This document shows, in pieces, positions 26,468 to 34,948 of a stretch of 64,000 nt of DNA. Source of the DNA: Candidatus Omnitrophota bacterium (GTDB taxonomy: Bacteria; Ratteibacteria; UBA8468; B48-G9; DTJG01); assembly GCA_023819255.1 (NCBI GenBank), contig JAMWBU010000002.1, positions 20,283 through 84,282 of the forward strand, read 5' to 3'. Every line of letters begins with the position of its first letter. Positions within the stretch are counted from its first letter, which is position 1. A model generated the notes under the pieces. The model saw only the letters and a list, made by a program, of their open reading frames with translations, ran no database searches and had not been told where the DNA came from. The position numbers were made by a program, and so were the translations under genes.

Positions 26468-26974
26468 TTACACTTTTTTGTTGTTTCCCAGGAATTCAAA
26501 GAAGAATTTCTCAATTTCTTCTATCGCCTTTCTTACCGGTTCGCTTATTTCAGCGCCCCTGCCTGTAAATTCAGGTTCAATGCCCAGAATAATAATGGTT
26601 GAACCTGTTTCACTAACAAGATAATCAGCCAACAATCTAACAGGCATCCTGTGGGTTGATATATCATACTCGTTTAGATCTGTCATGGCAAAAGCAGATA
26701 TTGTCCCTGGCTTTTTTCCTGAAATGCACGAATCAATAATCAAAATATGCGACGGCTTGATTTTTTTTACGGGAGAGGTGAAATTCTCCGGCGAATCATA
26801 ACAATTTATGACAAACACACTGCCGCATTCTTTTTTAACAATAAGTTTTGAAAGAATACCCGCTATCTCAGGACCAACTCCATCGTCAGAGGCGTACTTA
26901 TTGCCAACACACATAATCGCAAGCCGTTCAAAATCCCGCAATTCACGCTTAAGATATTCACTCCAGAGACTCAT
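26468..26974 (-). CDS. Hydrogenase maturation endopeptidase (HycI-like)
   Basis: The protein has 168 residues of the HycI/HyaD family. The glycine-rich nickel-sensing site CVGNKYASDDGVGPEIA provides the metal-binding Asp, and a second conserved motif is ISTHRMP with the His ligand. These proteases clip the C-terminal tail of the large subunit after nickel insertion. The large subunit in this operon has such a tail, which fits. The gene follows the NuoI-like subunit gene by 18 bp. No clear ribosome site is seen. Confidence 0.92.
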   Translation of the reverse strand: MSLWSEYLKRELRDFERLAIMCVGNKYASDDGVGPEIAGILSKLIVKKECGSVFVINCYDSPENFTSPVKKIKPSHILIIDSCISGKKPGTISAFAMTDLNEYDISTHRMPVRLLADYLVSETGSTIIILGIEPEFTGRGAEISEPVRKAIEEIEKFFFEFLGNNKKV

Positions 26975-26992
26975 AAAAATTGTGGCGAATAT

Positions 26993-27394
26993 TTATTTTT
27001 CGCTGTGCTTTTGCGCAGCCTTCTTTGGCCTCGTGTAGATGTACTCGATTTTAAGTTTCCTTCGACTGTCCGTGGCAATTTCATATTCATCATTCATATA
27101 GAGCGCTCCTGTCGGGCAGGATTCAACACATTGAGCGCAATGAATGCACCTGTCATTATGAATTGTCATTCTGTATTTTTTTTCTTCTTCTGAAAGGGTT
27201 TCTATCTCAATCGCAAAAGCAGGACAATCCCTTACGCAACTTTTGCAAACAATGCAAAGTTCAGGTCTTAAAACAGGCGTTCCCCTGAAATCCTTTGGCA
27301 GGTTAAGTTTTTCAAAGGGATAGCTCACTGTTGACGGTCTTTTAAACAGATGCCTCAACAATTCAGGAATAAAAACTCCTAATTTTAGCTTCAT
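26993..27394 (-). CDS. Hydrogenase ferredoxin subunit (NuoI/EchF-like)
   Basis: The protein has 133 residues from ATG 27394, chosen because it overlaps the upstream stop as ATGA and drops a non-conserved extension. Two [4Fe-4S] motifs are complete: Cys47/50/53/57 (CIVCKSCVRDCP) and Cys83/86/89/93 (CIHCAQCVESCP). It relays electrons, most likely from reduced ferredoxin, into the NuoB-like subunit. It is peripheral, on the cytoplasmic face. Confidence 0.94.
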   Translation of the reverse strand: MKLKLGVFIPELLRHLFKRPSTVSYPFEKLNLPKDFRGTPVLRPELCIVCKSCVRDCPAFAIEIETLSEEEKKYRMTIHNDRCIHCAQCVESCPTGALYMNDEYEIATDSRRKLKIEYIYTRPKKAAQKHSEK

Positions 27395-28362
27395 CCTATT
27401 ATCCCCTTTACGATAATGCTTATCAGCAGTTGCAAAACAGCCAGCGGTGTCAGATATTTCCATGAAAAAACAACCATCTGGTCCACCCTGATGCGAGAAA
27501 ATGTTGCCCTGATAAGAGAAAGTATGGAAATCACTATCAATGTTTTTAGCACAAATATCAAAAGAGATGGCAGAACACTGCCAGAAAAACCTGCCATAAA
27601 AACTGTCGCCATTAGACCACTTCCTACAACCATTTCAATGTCTGTCATAAGCCTGAAGAATGCAAGTTTTTTTCCGGAATATTCAGTGAATGTGCCACCG
27701 ACAATCTCTGTTTCCGCGTGCGGAATATCAAAGGGCGTCCTTTCAAGTTTCGCCTGAAGAGCTACAACCGCAACAAAAAAACCAATTATCTGGAAAGCCA
27801 AAAGGAAGGGAAATTGCTGATAAAAATTTGCTATCTCAGCAAGACGCCATGAATCTGCGACCACAGCAGGACTCAAAACAGCGAGAAAAAGCGGTACCTC
27901 GTATCCAAAAAGCATCGTCAAAACCCGCACTCCGCCCAGAGTCGAAAAGAAATTTGTTGAGTGCCAGCCAGCAAGGAAAAGTATCAAGGTTGGCAGGCTC
28001 AAAAGATAAAGCACAACTATGATATCACCCTGAAATGAATTAAAACCCGGCGCTCTAAGGTCAAAATTCCATAGCGGCAGATAAAGACCAGCACTTACCA
28101 CTGTTGCCAATCCGATAACCGGCAAAGAGGAAAAGATAACCCTGTCTGCTTTTTCTGGCACTATGTCTTCTTTGAATAGAAGCTTGAAAAAATCAGCAAC
28201 TGGCTGCAGAATGCCGAAACGCCCCGTATAAGCAGGTCCAATTCTGTTTTGCAACCTTGCGTAAAGTTTTCTGTCAAACCATTCGCAAAAGGTTGAATAC
28301 AGGAACAAAAAAAGCATTCCAGGATAAACAAGCAAATAAACAAGTTCTTTTATAATGGCCAT
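27391..28362 (-). CDS. Hydrogenase membrane anchor (NuoH/EchB-like)
   Basis: This 323-residue protein has about eight membrane segments. The family signatures are RKLYARLQNRIGPAYTG near the start, ILQPVADFFKLLFKED, and later TPFDIPHAETEIVGGTFTEY, where the acidic residues line the path coupling redox chemistry to ion movement. It anchors the hydrogenase head. It overlaps the large-subunit gene by 13 bp. Confidence 0.95.
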   Translation of the reverse strand: MAIIKELVYLLVYPGMLFLFLYSTFCEWFDRKLYARLQNRIGPAYTGRFGILQPVADFFKLLFKEDIVPEKADRVIFSSLPVIGLATVVSAGLYLPLWNFDLRAPGFNSFQGDIIVVLYLLSLPTLILFLAGWHSTNFFSTLGGVRVLTMLFGYEVPLFLAVLSPAVVADSWRLAEIANFYQQFPFLLAFQIIGFFVAVVALQAKLERTPFDIPHAETEIVGGTFTEYSGKKLAFFRLMTDIEMVVGSGLMATVFMAGFSGSVLPSLLIFVLKTLIVISILSLIRATFSRIRVDQMVVFSWKYLTPLAVLQLLISIIVKGIIG

Positions 28363-29543
28363 ACAAAATCCTTTTTTATCTCTGGCTTCTTAAATTTCCT
28401 TTTGATCTCTGCCATTGTCATTATTCCGCGGCTGCCTTTTCTTTCGTCAATAATCTCAACAAACCTTTCAGCGCAGCAAATACACGGGTCAATTGCGGCA
28501 AATATCAGGGGAATATCTGCAACAAATCCATTCTTCAACATCTCAATTGTCGCCGGGTAATTAGCTAAAGTCGGAGCCCTGACCTTTAGCCTTTCGGGTT
28601 TATCTGTGCCATTGCTTTTTATGTAATGAATGTTTTCACCCCTCGGCGCTTCATATCTGCTGACAACCTCGCCCTCTTTAATCCTGCGTGGAGCCTTGAC
28701 CTTTATCTCGCCTTCAGGCAGATTTCTTATGATGTATTCAACAATATTTAATGATTCGATGGTCTCCTTAACTCTTACGACAACCCTGCCAAGAACATCG
28801 CAGGTATCAGCTGTGCAAACCTCAAATGGAAACTCGCCATAAGCGCCATAAGGGTCGTCTTTTCTTATATCCGAAGCAATTCTCGAAGCTCTCAATGTTG
28901 GGCCTACAGCGCATAGAGCCATTGCTTTTTCTTCAGGCAGAATCCCCACACCTGAAACCCTTCCCACAAATGATGGCTCAGTTGTTCCTAAATTCGTGTA
29001 GTACTCCATTCTTTTCTTTAAAAATTCTACTCCCTCAAGAATCTTTTCTTTCTGAATCTCGTTCAGATCTCTTCTTACCCCGCCAATAGTATTTATCGCA
29101 TAGTGAACCCTGTTTCCTGATATAATCTCGAGAAGATCCATTACAACTTCCCTGTCCCGCCAGGTATACATAAAAAGAGAATCAAATCCTGCTTCATGTG
29201 CAGCGACTCCGAGCCAGAGATAATGGCTGTGAATTCTTTCAAGCTCGCAAACAAGGGCTCGTATAAACAGACCCCGGCGCGGAACCTCAAGTTCACAGAG
29301 AGCCTCAACTCCCTGAACATAGCAGGTTGTATGAGAATGGGAACAAATTCCACAGATTCTTTCCATCAGATAGATATTTTGAATATAGGTTTTGCTCTCA
29401 GCAAGTTTCTCAATTCCTCGATGATTGTATCCTAACCTTACATCAGCATCCTTTATCACCTCACCCTCTATGGTCATTCTCAAGCTTATTGGTTCTTTTA
29501 ACGCAGGATGTTGCGGCCCTATTGGTATTGTTATCCTTTTCAT
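28350..29543 (-). CDS. [NiFe] hydrogenase large subunit, group 4 (NuoD-like)
   Basis: The protein has 397 residues. The four nickel-binding cysteines of true hydrogenases are present: RICGIC (Cys64, Cys67) and DPCICC with C-x2-C at Cys354 and Cys357. This separates it from NuoD of complex I, where they are lost. A 37-residue tail after Arg360 is the predicted substrate of the endopeptidase, as with E. coli HycE, which is cut after an Arg at this position. It reduces protons or oxidises hydrogen at the Ni-Fe site. AGGAG ribosome site. Confidence 0.96.
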   Translation of the reverse strand: MKRITIPIGPQHPALKEPISLRMTIEGEVIKDADVRLGYNHRGIEKLAESKTYIQNIYLMERICGICSHSHTTCYVQGVEALCELEVPRRGLFIRALVCELERIHSHYLWLGVAAHEAGFDSLFMYTWRDREVVMDLLEIISGNRVHYAINTIGGVRRDLNEIQKEKILEGVEFLKKRMEYYTNLGTTEPSFVGRVSGVGILPEEKAMALCAVGPTLRASRIASDIRKDDPYGAYGEFPFEVCTADTCDVLGRVVVRVKETIESLNIVEYIIRNLPEGEIKVKAPRRIKEGEVVSRYEAPRGENIHYIKSNGTDKPERLKVRAPTLANYPATIEMLKNGFVADIPLIFAAIDPCICCAERFVEIIDERKGSRGIMTMAEIKRKFKKPEIKKDFVWPL

Positions 29544-30016
29544 TCTTTCTCTCCTGGAATTTTTTCTTCAGGTGGCTGGAAACTCCAGTCCTTTCTTAAA
29601 GGATAGTTATTCTCAGGCCAGTCATCCGGCAAAACAAGAGGCCTTGGATCAGGAATGTTTATTATCTTTATTCCAAACATATCCTGTATTTCTCTTTCGT
29701 ATAAAATGGCGCCAGGAATTACTCCGCATATTGATTGTACCTCTGGATTATTTCGATCTATCTCTACCCTGACTGTTAGACTTGCTGATCTGCTGGCAAG
29801 ATGATAAAGAATCTCAAAGCAAGAAATTTTATCAACACCTGAAATTGTCGAAACATGGTAAAATCCGAAATCATCTTTCAATAATCTGATGGTCTTTATA
29901 AGATTTTCAGGCTTAACAGAAACAAATATTCTCCGTTCTCGCGGCGAGGATATTTCAATCAATTCCTGGCCAGGATGAGCCCTTATTTTTTCAATCAGTT
30001 CTGTCTGATCCATCAT
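29540..30016 (-). CDS. NuoC-like 30-kDa hydrogenase subunit
   Basis: The protein has 158 residues. The hallmark of the 30-kDa family is near the end: ILYEREIQDMFGIKIINIPDPRPLVLPDDWPENNYPLRK. It stabilises the interface of the large and small subunits. It is encoded separately, unlike HycE/HyfG where NuoC- and NuoD-like parts are fused. GGAG precedes the double ATG, and both ends overlap the neighbours by four bases. Confidence 0.95.
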   Translation of the reverse strand: MMDQTELIEKIRAHPGQELIEISSPRERRIFVSVKPENLIKTIRLLKDDFGFYHVSTISGVDKISCFEILYHLASRSASLTVRVEIDRNNPEVQSICGVIPGAILYEREIQDMFGIKIINIPDPRPLVLPDDWPENNYPLRKDWSFQPPEEKIPGEKE

Positions 30017-30441
30017 AAATTCTCCAGTTTTTTGAGCAGTTTAACAACACCATCGATAATTGCGTCAGGTCTTGGTGGACATCCCGGAACATAAACATCA
30101 ACAGGAATTACCTGGTCTATGCCGCCAATAACATTATATGCGCCCCTGTAAACACAACCCGACATTGCGCACGCTCCGACAGCGACAACAAATTTTGGAT
30201 CAGGGGTCTGTTGATACAGCCTTATGACTCTATCCTTCATCTGTCTTGTCGCAGGACCGGTGCACACAATTACATCCGCATGCCTTGGAGACGCCTTTAA
30301 CAAAATCCCGAATCTTTCAACGTCAAATCTCGGCGTCAGCGCGTCCACAATCTCGATATCGCAGGCATTGCATGCGCCTGTATTTAAGTGAAGTATCCAG
30401 GGAGACCTTATCCTTGACCACTTTATCAATCTCTCAATCAC
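30013..30441 (-). CDS. [NiFe] hydrogenase small subunit (NuoB-like)
   Basis: The protein has 142 residues from a GTG at 30441. That start has GGAGG six bases before it and gives the usual N-terminus shortly before RSPWILHLNTGACNACDIE. An ATG at 30486 would add 15 residues but has no ribosome site and would overlap the NuoA-like gene by 53 bp. The four Cys of the proximal [4Fe-4S] cluster are visible: C-x2-C (24, 27), GACAMSG, and VPGCPPRPD. It passes electrons from the ferredoxin subunit to the Ni-Fe site. Confidence 0.93.
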   Translation of the reverse strand: MIERLIKWSRIRSPWILHLNTGACNACDIEIVDALTPRFDVERFGILLKASPRHADVIVCTGPATRQMKDRVIRLYQQTPDPKFVVAVGACAMSGCVYRGAYNVIGGIDQVIPVDVYVPGCPPRPDAIIDGVVKLLKKLENL

Positions 30442-30814
30442 CTTTTTCCTCCATCCCGGAAAGAGATTCAGAATCTTTATCGTCATAAAAAACCACACCC
30501 ATAACAGAAAGAAAAATCGCGGCAAGATAAAAAATGCCAAAATAAACTGCAGGCGAAACAGACGGCAATGTCGCGATAACAAGGGCCGCTACATGCATCA
30601 TGGTAAACAATAATGCAAAAATAAAAAATAAATTATATCCAAACTGAAATTTAAACCCTGGCATATTTTCGCCGCAGGCATAGGTTGACTGTTTTTCTAT
30701 GTTCTTTTTTCCGTGAGGCGCAAATTTCCCAACCAGCAGGTAAAAAATTGAAAAAACCACAAGAAATATGATAAATGCCACTGGCGGCGAAATCAAAATC
30801 CCTATTTTCTCCAT
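30434..30814 (-). CDS. NuoA-like membrane subunit
   Basis: This 126-residue protein has three membrane segments. The loop after the first helix contains FAPHGKKN and STYACGE, matching the Y-x-C-G loop of NuoA. The acidic pair found in NuoA helix 2 is replaced (FTMMHVAALVI), so it may not take part in proton movement as in complex I. NuoA-type subunits are absent from Ech and Mbh hydrogenases, so its presence beside an intact Ni-Fe site is notable. GAGG ribosome site. Confidence 0.85.
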   Translation of the reverse strand: MEKIGILISPPVAFIIFLVVFSIFYLLVGKFAPHGKKNIEKQSTYACGENMPGFKFQFGYNLFFIFALLFTMMHVAALVIATLPSVSPAVYFGIFYLAAIFLSVMGVVFYDDKDSESLSGMEEKGD

Positions 30815-30820
30815 CTTTCC

Positions 30821-31138
30821 TCAACCCTTTAAGTTAGAAAATGTTCTTATGTCAATGCTTTCCGATTGTTCATACGCCCTGATAACAAGACTTAATCCAA
30901 TTGCCATAACACAAACCTCAATCACAATCACTGTAATAACAAGCGCCTGAGCTAAAAACAACCTGTGAGGATAGCCTCCGGAAATAATCAAAAGACATAT
31001 GCCTTTTGAAACTATTTCTAAACCGATAAGAAGCCTCAGCATATTTCTCCGCATAAGAATGCAATAGAGACCTATAAAAACCAGTGCCGCAGCACAGTAA
31101 AGGTACATCCAGCCATTCAGTAACGCGCTATTTATCAT
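30821..31138 (-). CDS. NuoK/MnhC-like membrane subunit
   Basis: The protein has 105 residues from ATG 31138, chosen for GGGAGG upstream; the open frame extends further without support. It has three membrane helices with conserved small/acidic positions (LRLLIGLEIVSKG, ALVITVIVIEVCVMAIGLS), two buried glutamates being those used for ion translocation in NuoK. It overlaps the NuoJ-like gene by 11 bp. Confidence 0.92.
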   Translation of the reverse strand: MINSALLNGWMYLYCAAALVFIGLYCILMRRNMLRLLIGLEIVSKGICLLIISGGYPHRLFLAQALVITVIVIEVCVMAIGLSLVIRAYEQSESIDIRTFSNLKG

Positions 31139-31604
31139 CCCTTTTCCTCCCAACGACACAAAGAAGCACAAAAACTCCTGCAAATATAACGCTTATCTGC
31201 CCGACCGTGTCAAGCGCCCTTCCCATCCATAAAACCTCGCCGATTTTACTGTACTCCTCCACCATACTGACAGGTTCCTCTGCAGGACCTGATCTGAAAA
31301 TTCCAACAAATAACACATATGAAAAAATGAAAAACAATACCAGAAAAATGGGTAGTGAAATTGATGGTTCAACAAAACTCTTCTGACCGCCGGTCAGGGA
31401 AATAGTAAGAATAAAAAGAACCACAATAAGACCCGCGACAACAGAGATTTCAAAAACCCCCGCAAACGGAGCATTCAACCTGAAAAATATGATTCCAAGA
31501 AAAACGCTCGAAATTAAAAGACATATTACGGCTTTCAGCATATCTTTCAAAAATACCGCGAGGGCCGCGAAAACCATAGTTCCAGCAAGAAGAAAAGCGG
31601 TCAT
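31128..31604 (-). CDS. NuoJ-like membrane subunit
   Basis: The protein has 158 residues from ATG 31604, which has GGAGG before it and lies just after the upstream stop. It has five membrane helices; LNAPFAGVFEISVVAGLIVVLFI is the NuoJ/MbhF-type signature, and the C-terminal LDTVGQISVIFAGVFVLL recalls MrpB-like parts of Mbh. It is part of the ion-translocating arm. Confidence 0.88.
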   Translation of the reverse strand: MTAFLLAGTMVFAALAVFLKDMLKAVICLLISSVFLGIIFFRLNAPFAGVFEISVVAGLIVVLFILTISLTGGQKSFVEPSISLPIFLVLFFIFSYVLFVGIFRSGPAEEPVSMVEEYSKIGEVLWMGRALDTVGQISVIFAGVFVLLCVVGRKRDDK

Positions 31605-31609
31605 AAATC

Positions 31610-33085
31610 TTACCCTCCAATCATAAATGTGTTCAATGAAGATTTCAAGCCGTCCAGTAAAACAGTTGCGGCCGGCAGCACCCATTCAGAAATAAAGGAA
31701 GCGAACACAACTCCTGTCCAGACGCAAACAAAAGCCAGAGCCGCCATCGAAAAAGTCATCCAGAACGGGACCTCAACGACCTGTTTAAGAGATTCTTTCA
31801 ATTTACCGAAAAAAACCCTCCTCTGAATCAACAAAAGATACCAGAGAGTAACAACACTGGCAAAAATCGCAATAAAAGCGTATAAAAACATCTTTACCTG
31901 TATCAATGCAATCACAATAATCAGCTTGCTCCAGAAACCATTCAACGGCGGCACTCCCGCTGCAGACAGCAGTCCTATAATGTTGGTGCCAGAACTGAAA
32001 GGCAACCTTCCTCCGAGGCCACCAAGATCAACGCTTTCATCGGTTCCTGTTGCGTACTCAACCGCTCCGGCGTTCAAAAACAAAAGCGTCTTAAAAATCG
32101 AGTGATAGAAAAGATGCAAAAGTCCGCCAATGATGCCCAGGGGAGTTCCAATACCCAGTCCGAGAATTATGTAGCCCACCTGGCTTATTGAGGAATAGGC
32201 AAGCATCCTGCGAAGCCTCGTCTGACCGAGGGCAAGGAAAGCGCCGGCAAGAATGGAAATTACTCCAAGATATACCATTACAGATGAAACCGCAGGGGTC
32301 AACCCATAAACATTGAAAAACACCCTGCAAATGGCATAGACACCGGCTGTTTTTACAAAAATGCCCGAGCTCATCGCGGGCATCACCGCAGGCGCGGCTG
32401 TATAGGCGTCTGGCATCCAGAAATGGAAAGGCACAAGAGCGCATTTTAAACCAAATCCGGCTATAAACAGAATCAAACTGAGCTCCGTGATACTATTTTT
32501 TGCCATAGAAATTTCTCTTATGCCCGTGGTCCCTGTCTTTATAAAGATAAGAGCGATGCCTGAAAGAATGAAAGATGAAGCGACGCCTGAAAGAATAAGA
32601 TATTTGAACGCTCCTTCCGTAGAATTCCGTGTCCTTCCAAGGGCAACAAGACCATAAGAAGCAATTCCCGCGGCTTCAATAAAAATGTACATTGTAAACA
32701 GATCTGTCGCAAGAATAATTCCGTTTATGGAAGCCACAAGCACAAGCAGGATTGCATAATATATCGCGCGGGAGCCATACCTGTCAATGTAATTTATTGA
32801 AAAAAGTCCGACAGCCAGCGAAACAACAGAAACAGTAAATAACATCAGGACGTTCAAGCCATCAAGCGCAAGAGCAAGATTCAAGTTAGAACCAAACCAT
32901 TGAAGGTTATGAGAAAACCGACCCGCGCCTGGCCACAGATTAAAAATTGATACGCTTGCCGCGAGCAAAAGAACAAAACATAAATTGCTCAAAAAATCAG
33001 GCAATAATCTTCTGGAAACTCTGCTAATAAGAGGCAAAAAGCCCGCGATTGCCAGAGGAACACCGATGAAAATAAATAAAAACAT
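31610..33085 (-). CDS. Antiporter-like subunit (NuoN/MrpD type)
   Basis: The protein has 491 residues and about 14 membrane helices. The proton-conducting antiporter signature is present, with Glu in the FTMYIFIEAAGIASY helix, a central Lys in GFGLKCALVPFHFWMPDAY, and a later HLFYHSIFKTLLFLNAG helix. AGGAG ribosome site. It is the third of three such subunits in the operon. Confidence 0.93.
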   Translation of the reverse strand: MFLFIFIGVPLAIAGFLPLISRVSRRLLPDFLSNLCFVLLLAASVSIFNLWPGAGRFSHNLQWFGSNLNLALALDGLNVLMLFTVSVVSLAVGLFSINYIDRYGSRAIYYAILLVLVASINGIILATDLFTMYIFIEAAGIASYGLVALGRTRNSTEGAFKYLILSGVASSFILSGIALIFIKTGTTGIREISMAKNSITELSLILFIAGFGLKCALVPFHFWMPDAYTAAPAVMPAMSSGIFVKTAGVYAICRVFFNVYGLTPAVSSVMVYLGVISILAGAFLALGQTRLRRMLAYSSISQVGYIILGLGIGTPLGIIGGLLHLFYHSIFKTLLFLNAGAVEYATGTDESVDLGGLGGRLPFSSGTNIIGLLSAAGVPPLNGFWSKLIIVIALIQVKMFLYAFIAIFASVVTLWYLLLIQRRVFFGKLKESLKQVVEVPFWMTFSMAALAFVCVWTGVVFASFISEWVLPAATVLLDGLKSSLNTFMIGG

Positions 33086-33097
33086 CCCTTTTTTCTC

Positions 33098-34948
33098 CTA
33101 AAAAATTAAAATAAACAATGCCACCAGAAAAACTCCCACAAAAATCCAGCCAGCATATTCTGATACATATCCTCTATGAACAAACCTTAAAGAATTTATC
33201 GCTTTCTTTCCAGATTGGACAATAAGAGTCTCATAAAGCCAGTCAGAAGACCTGTCAAAGCCATAATAAAGAGCAATGGAAAGAGAATTCACCAGCCTCA
33301 TTCCCTGATGGTAGATGTCAAAAATCCTCCTTTCAGCCAGCTCATATAGTTTTTTTATCACAGGCAAATTATGCACAACTTCTGAAGCAAGATGCGCTTT
33401 TTTGCCTGCCTTATACCAGCCATATGTGTGAAGCAAAAAAGCAATAATTAAACACAGTACTGTTATGCCAGAAATTGGATTTAAAATATCAAGCGCATGC
33501 GCTGAAAATTCGTGATGGGATGTAAGAGAAACAGAACCTGAAATCATACTGAGCGGAACCCTGTTATAAACGCCAAAGAAAATACATAGCGCCGCAAGGA
33601 CTATCATCGGAAACAAAATTACAGGCCCATTTTCTTTTACATCCTTAAATTGTTCTCTTGTTTCTCCAAAAAACATTGAATGACTTGCCTTTAAGAAAGA
33701 TGCAAAGGTTAAAATCGCTCCGATCCAGCATGCAACCGCAAAAATCTTATAACCTGTCTCAAGAGCGCTGTGTATTACCATTTCCTTCGAAACATAGCCA
33801 TTCAAAGGCCAGACGCCTGAAATCGCGGCGGCGCATATAATAAAACACAACCCTGTAACCGGCATTTGATTGTAAAGTCCGCCAAGAAATTTTAAATCTG
33901 ATGTCTTTGTTTTATGTTCAACTGAACCAGCACCAAGAAAAAGGGCAGATTTATAAATCGCGTTGTTGAGCATATGAAATAGACCGCCGGCAATACCGGC
34001 TGGCATGCCAGTGCCTATGCCAACAATCATATACCCGACCTGACTTATCGCGTGATACGAAAGAAGTCTCTTTATATCTTTTTGTATCAAAGCCATGCTA
34101 ACTGCAATCACTATGGTTAACGCGCCCAGCGACATAAGCCCCATTGAGCCGGGACTGCCAGGAATAATAGAGAAAAAGTCGAAACAAATCACTGTCAAAA
34201 GATATATCCCGAGCAGTTTTTCAAGCGCTCCCGGAAGGAAAGCCATAAAGCCAACCGGCGCGTCAACCGCCGCGTCAGGAATCCAGGTATGAAAAGGTAA
34301 GGCACCCGCCTTGCCTGTTGCACCTATAACCATCAATATAAAACTTGCCAGTCCGATCCCACTAACAGGAATCGGCCGCACCGGAAAATCAAACGAGCCG
34401 GTCATTTTCCAGTAAAGAGCGACTCCACCAATAAAACAGAAGTCGCACAGGCCAACAAGAACAAAAGCCTTCAGCGCAGTCCTGAAGGAATCCGGCTTGC
34501 CTCCAAGAAGAATAAAAAGATAAAGCGTAACAAGTAAACCTTCCCAGAAAAACAAAAGAGGAACAAATGAATTGGAAAGCACAGCACCGCAAGCAAAACC
34601 AGTTGTAATCAAAAGGTATGTTATAAATTCCCGCGATTTTTCTGACGCCATCTTCTCTGCGACATACAGCGTGATAAGAAAAGAAAAGATTGAAATCCAG
34701 AGAACAATAAAACTGCTGAGAGCTGTCGCCTTCAAAGAAAAGTTTATGTTTGAAACAAACCATATTGACGAAAAATAAATTGGCTGATGCTGGTAGTAAA
34801 TAATGGCGGAAAGCCAGATCAAAAAGCCGCATGCCAGAACCGCAACCGCATTCCTGAGTTTCTTCAATGGTTCTGGAATGCACCAGCAAACAATTCCAGC
34901 CAGAATTGGCACCAGTACAGGATAAAAAATCAAATACTCATCAATCAT
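33098..34948 (-). CDS. Antiporter-like subunit (NuoL type)
   Basis: The protein has 616 residues with the NuoL core: FFWEGLLVTLYLFILL, TGKAGALPFHTWIPDA, HMLNNAIYKSALFLGAG. An extended C-terminus (~500-616) contains a long amphipathic part before the last helix, like the lateral helix of NuoL. The start overlaps the upstream stop as ATGA. GGAG ribosome site. Confidence 0.93.
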   Translation of the reverse strand: MIDEYLIFYPVLVPILAGIVCWCIPEPLKKLRNAVAVLACGFLIWLSAIIYYQHQPIYFSSIWFVSNINFSLKATALSSFIVLWISIFSFLITLYVAEKMASEKSREFITYLLITTGFACGAVLSNSFVPLLFFWEGLLVTLYLFILLGGKPDSFRTALKAFVLVGLCDFCFIGGVALYWKMTGSFDFPVRPIPVSGIGLASFILMVIGATGKAGALPFHTWIPDAAVDAPVGFMAFLPGALEKLLGIYLLTVICFDFFSIIPGSPGSMGLMSLGALTIVIAVSMALIQKDIKRLLSYHAISQVGYMIVGIGTGMPAGIAGGLFHMLNNAIYKSALFLGAGSVEHKTKTSDLKFLGGLYNQMPVTGLCFIICAAAISGVWPLNGYVSKEMVIHSALETGYKIFAVACWIGAILTFASFLKASHSMFFGETREQFKDVKENGPVILFPMIVLAALCIFFGVYNRVPLSMISGSVSLTSHHEFSAHALDILNPISGITVLCLIIAFLLHTYGWYKAGKKAHLASEVVHNLPVIKKLYELAERRIFDIYHQGMRLVNSLSIALYYGFDRSSDWLYETLIVQSGKKAINSLRFVHRGYVSEYAGWIFVGVFLVALFILIF

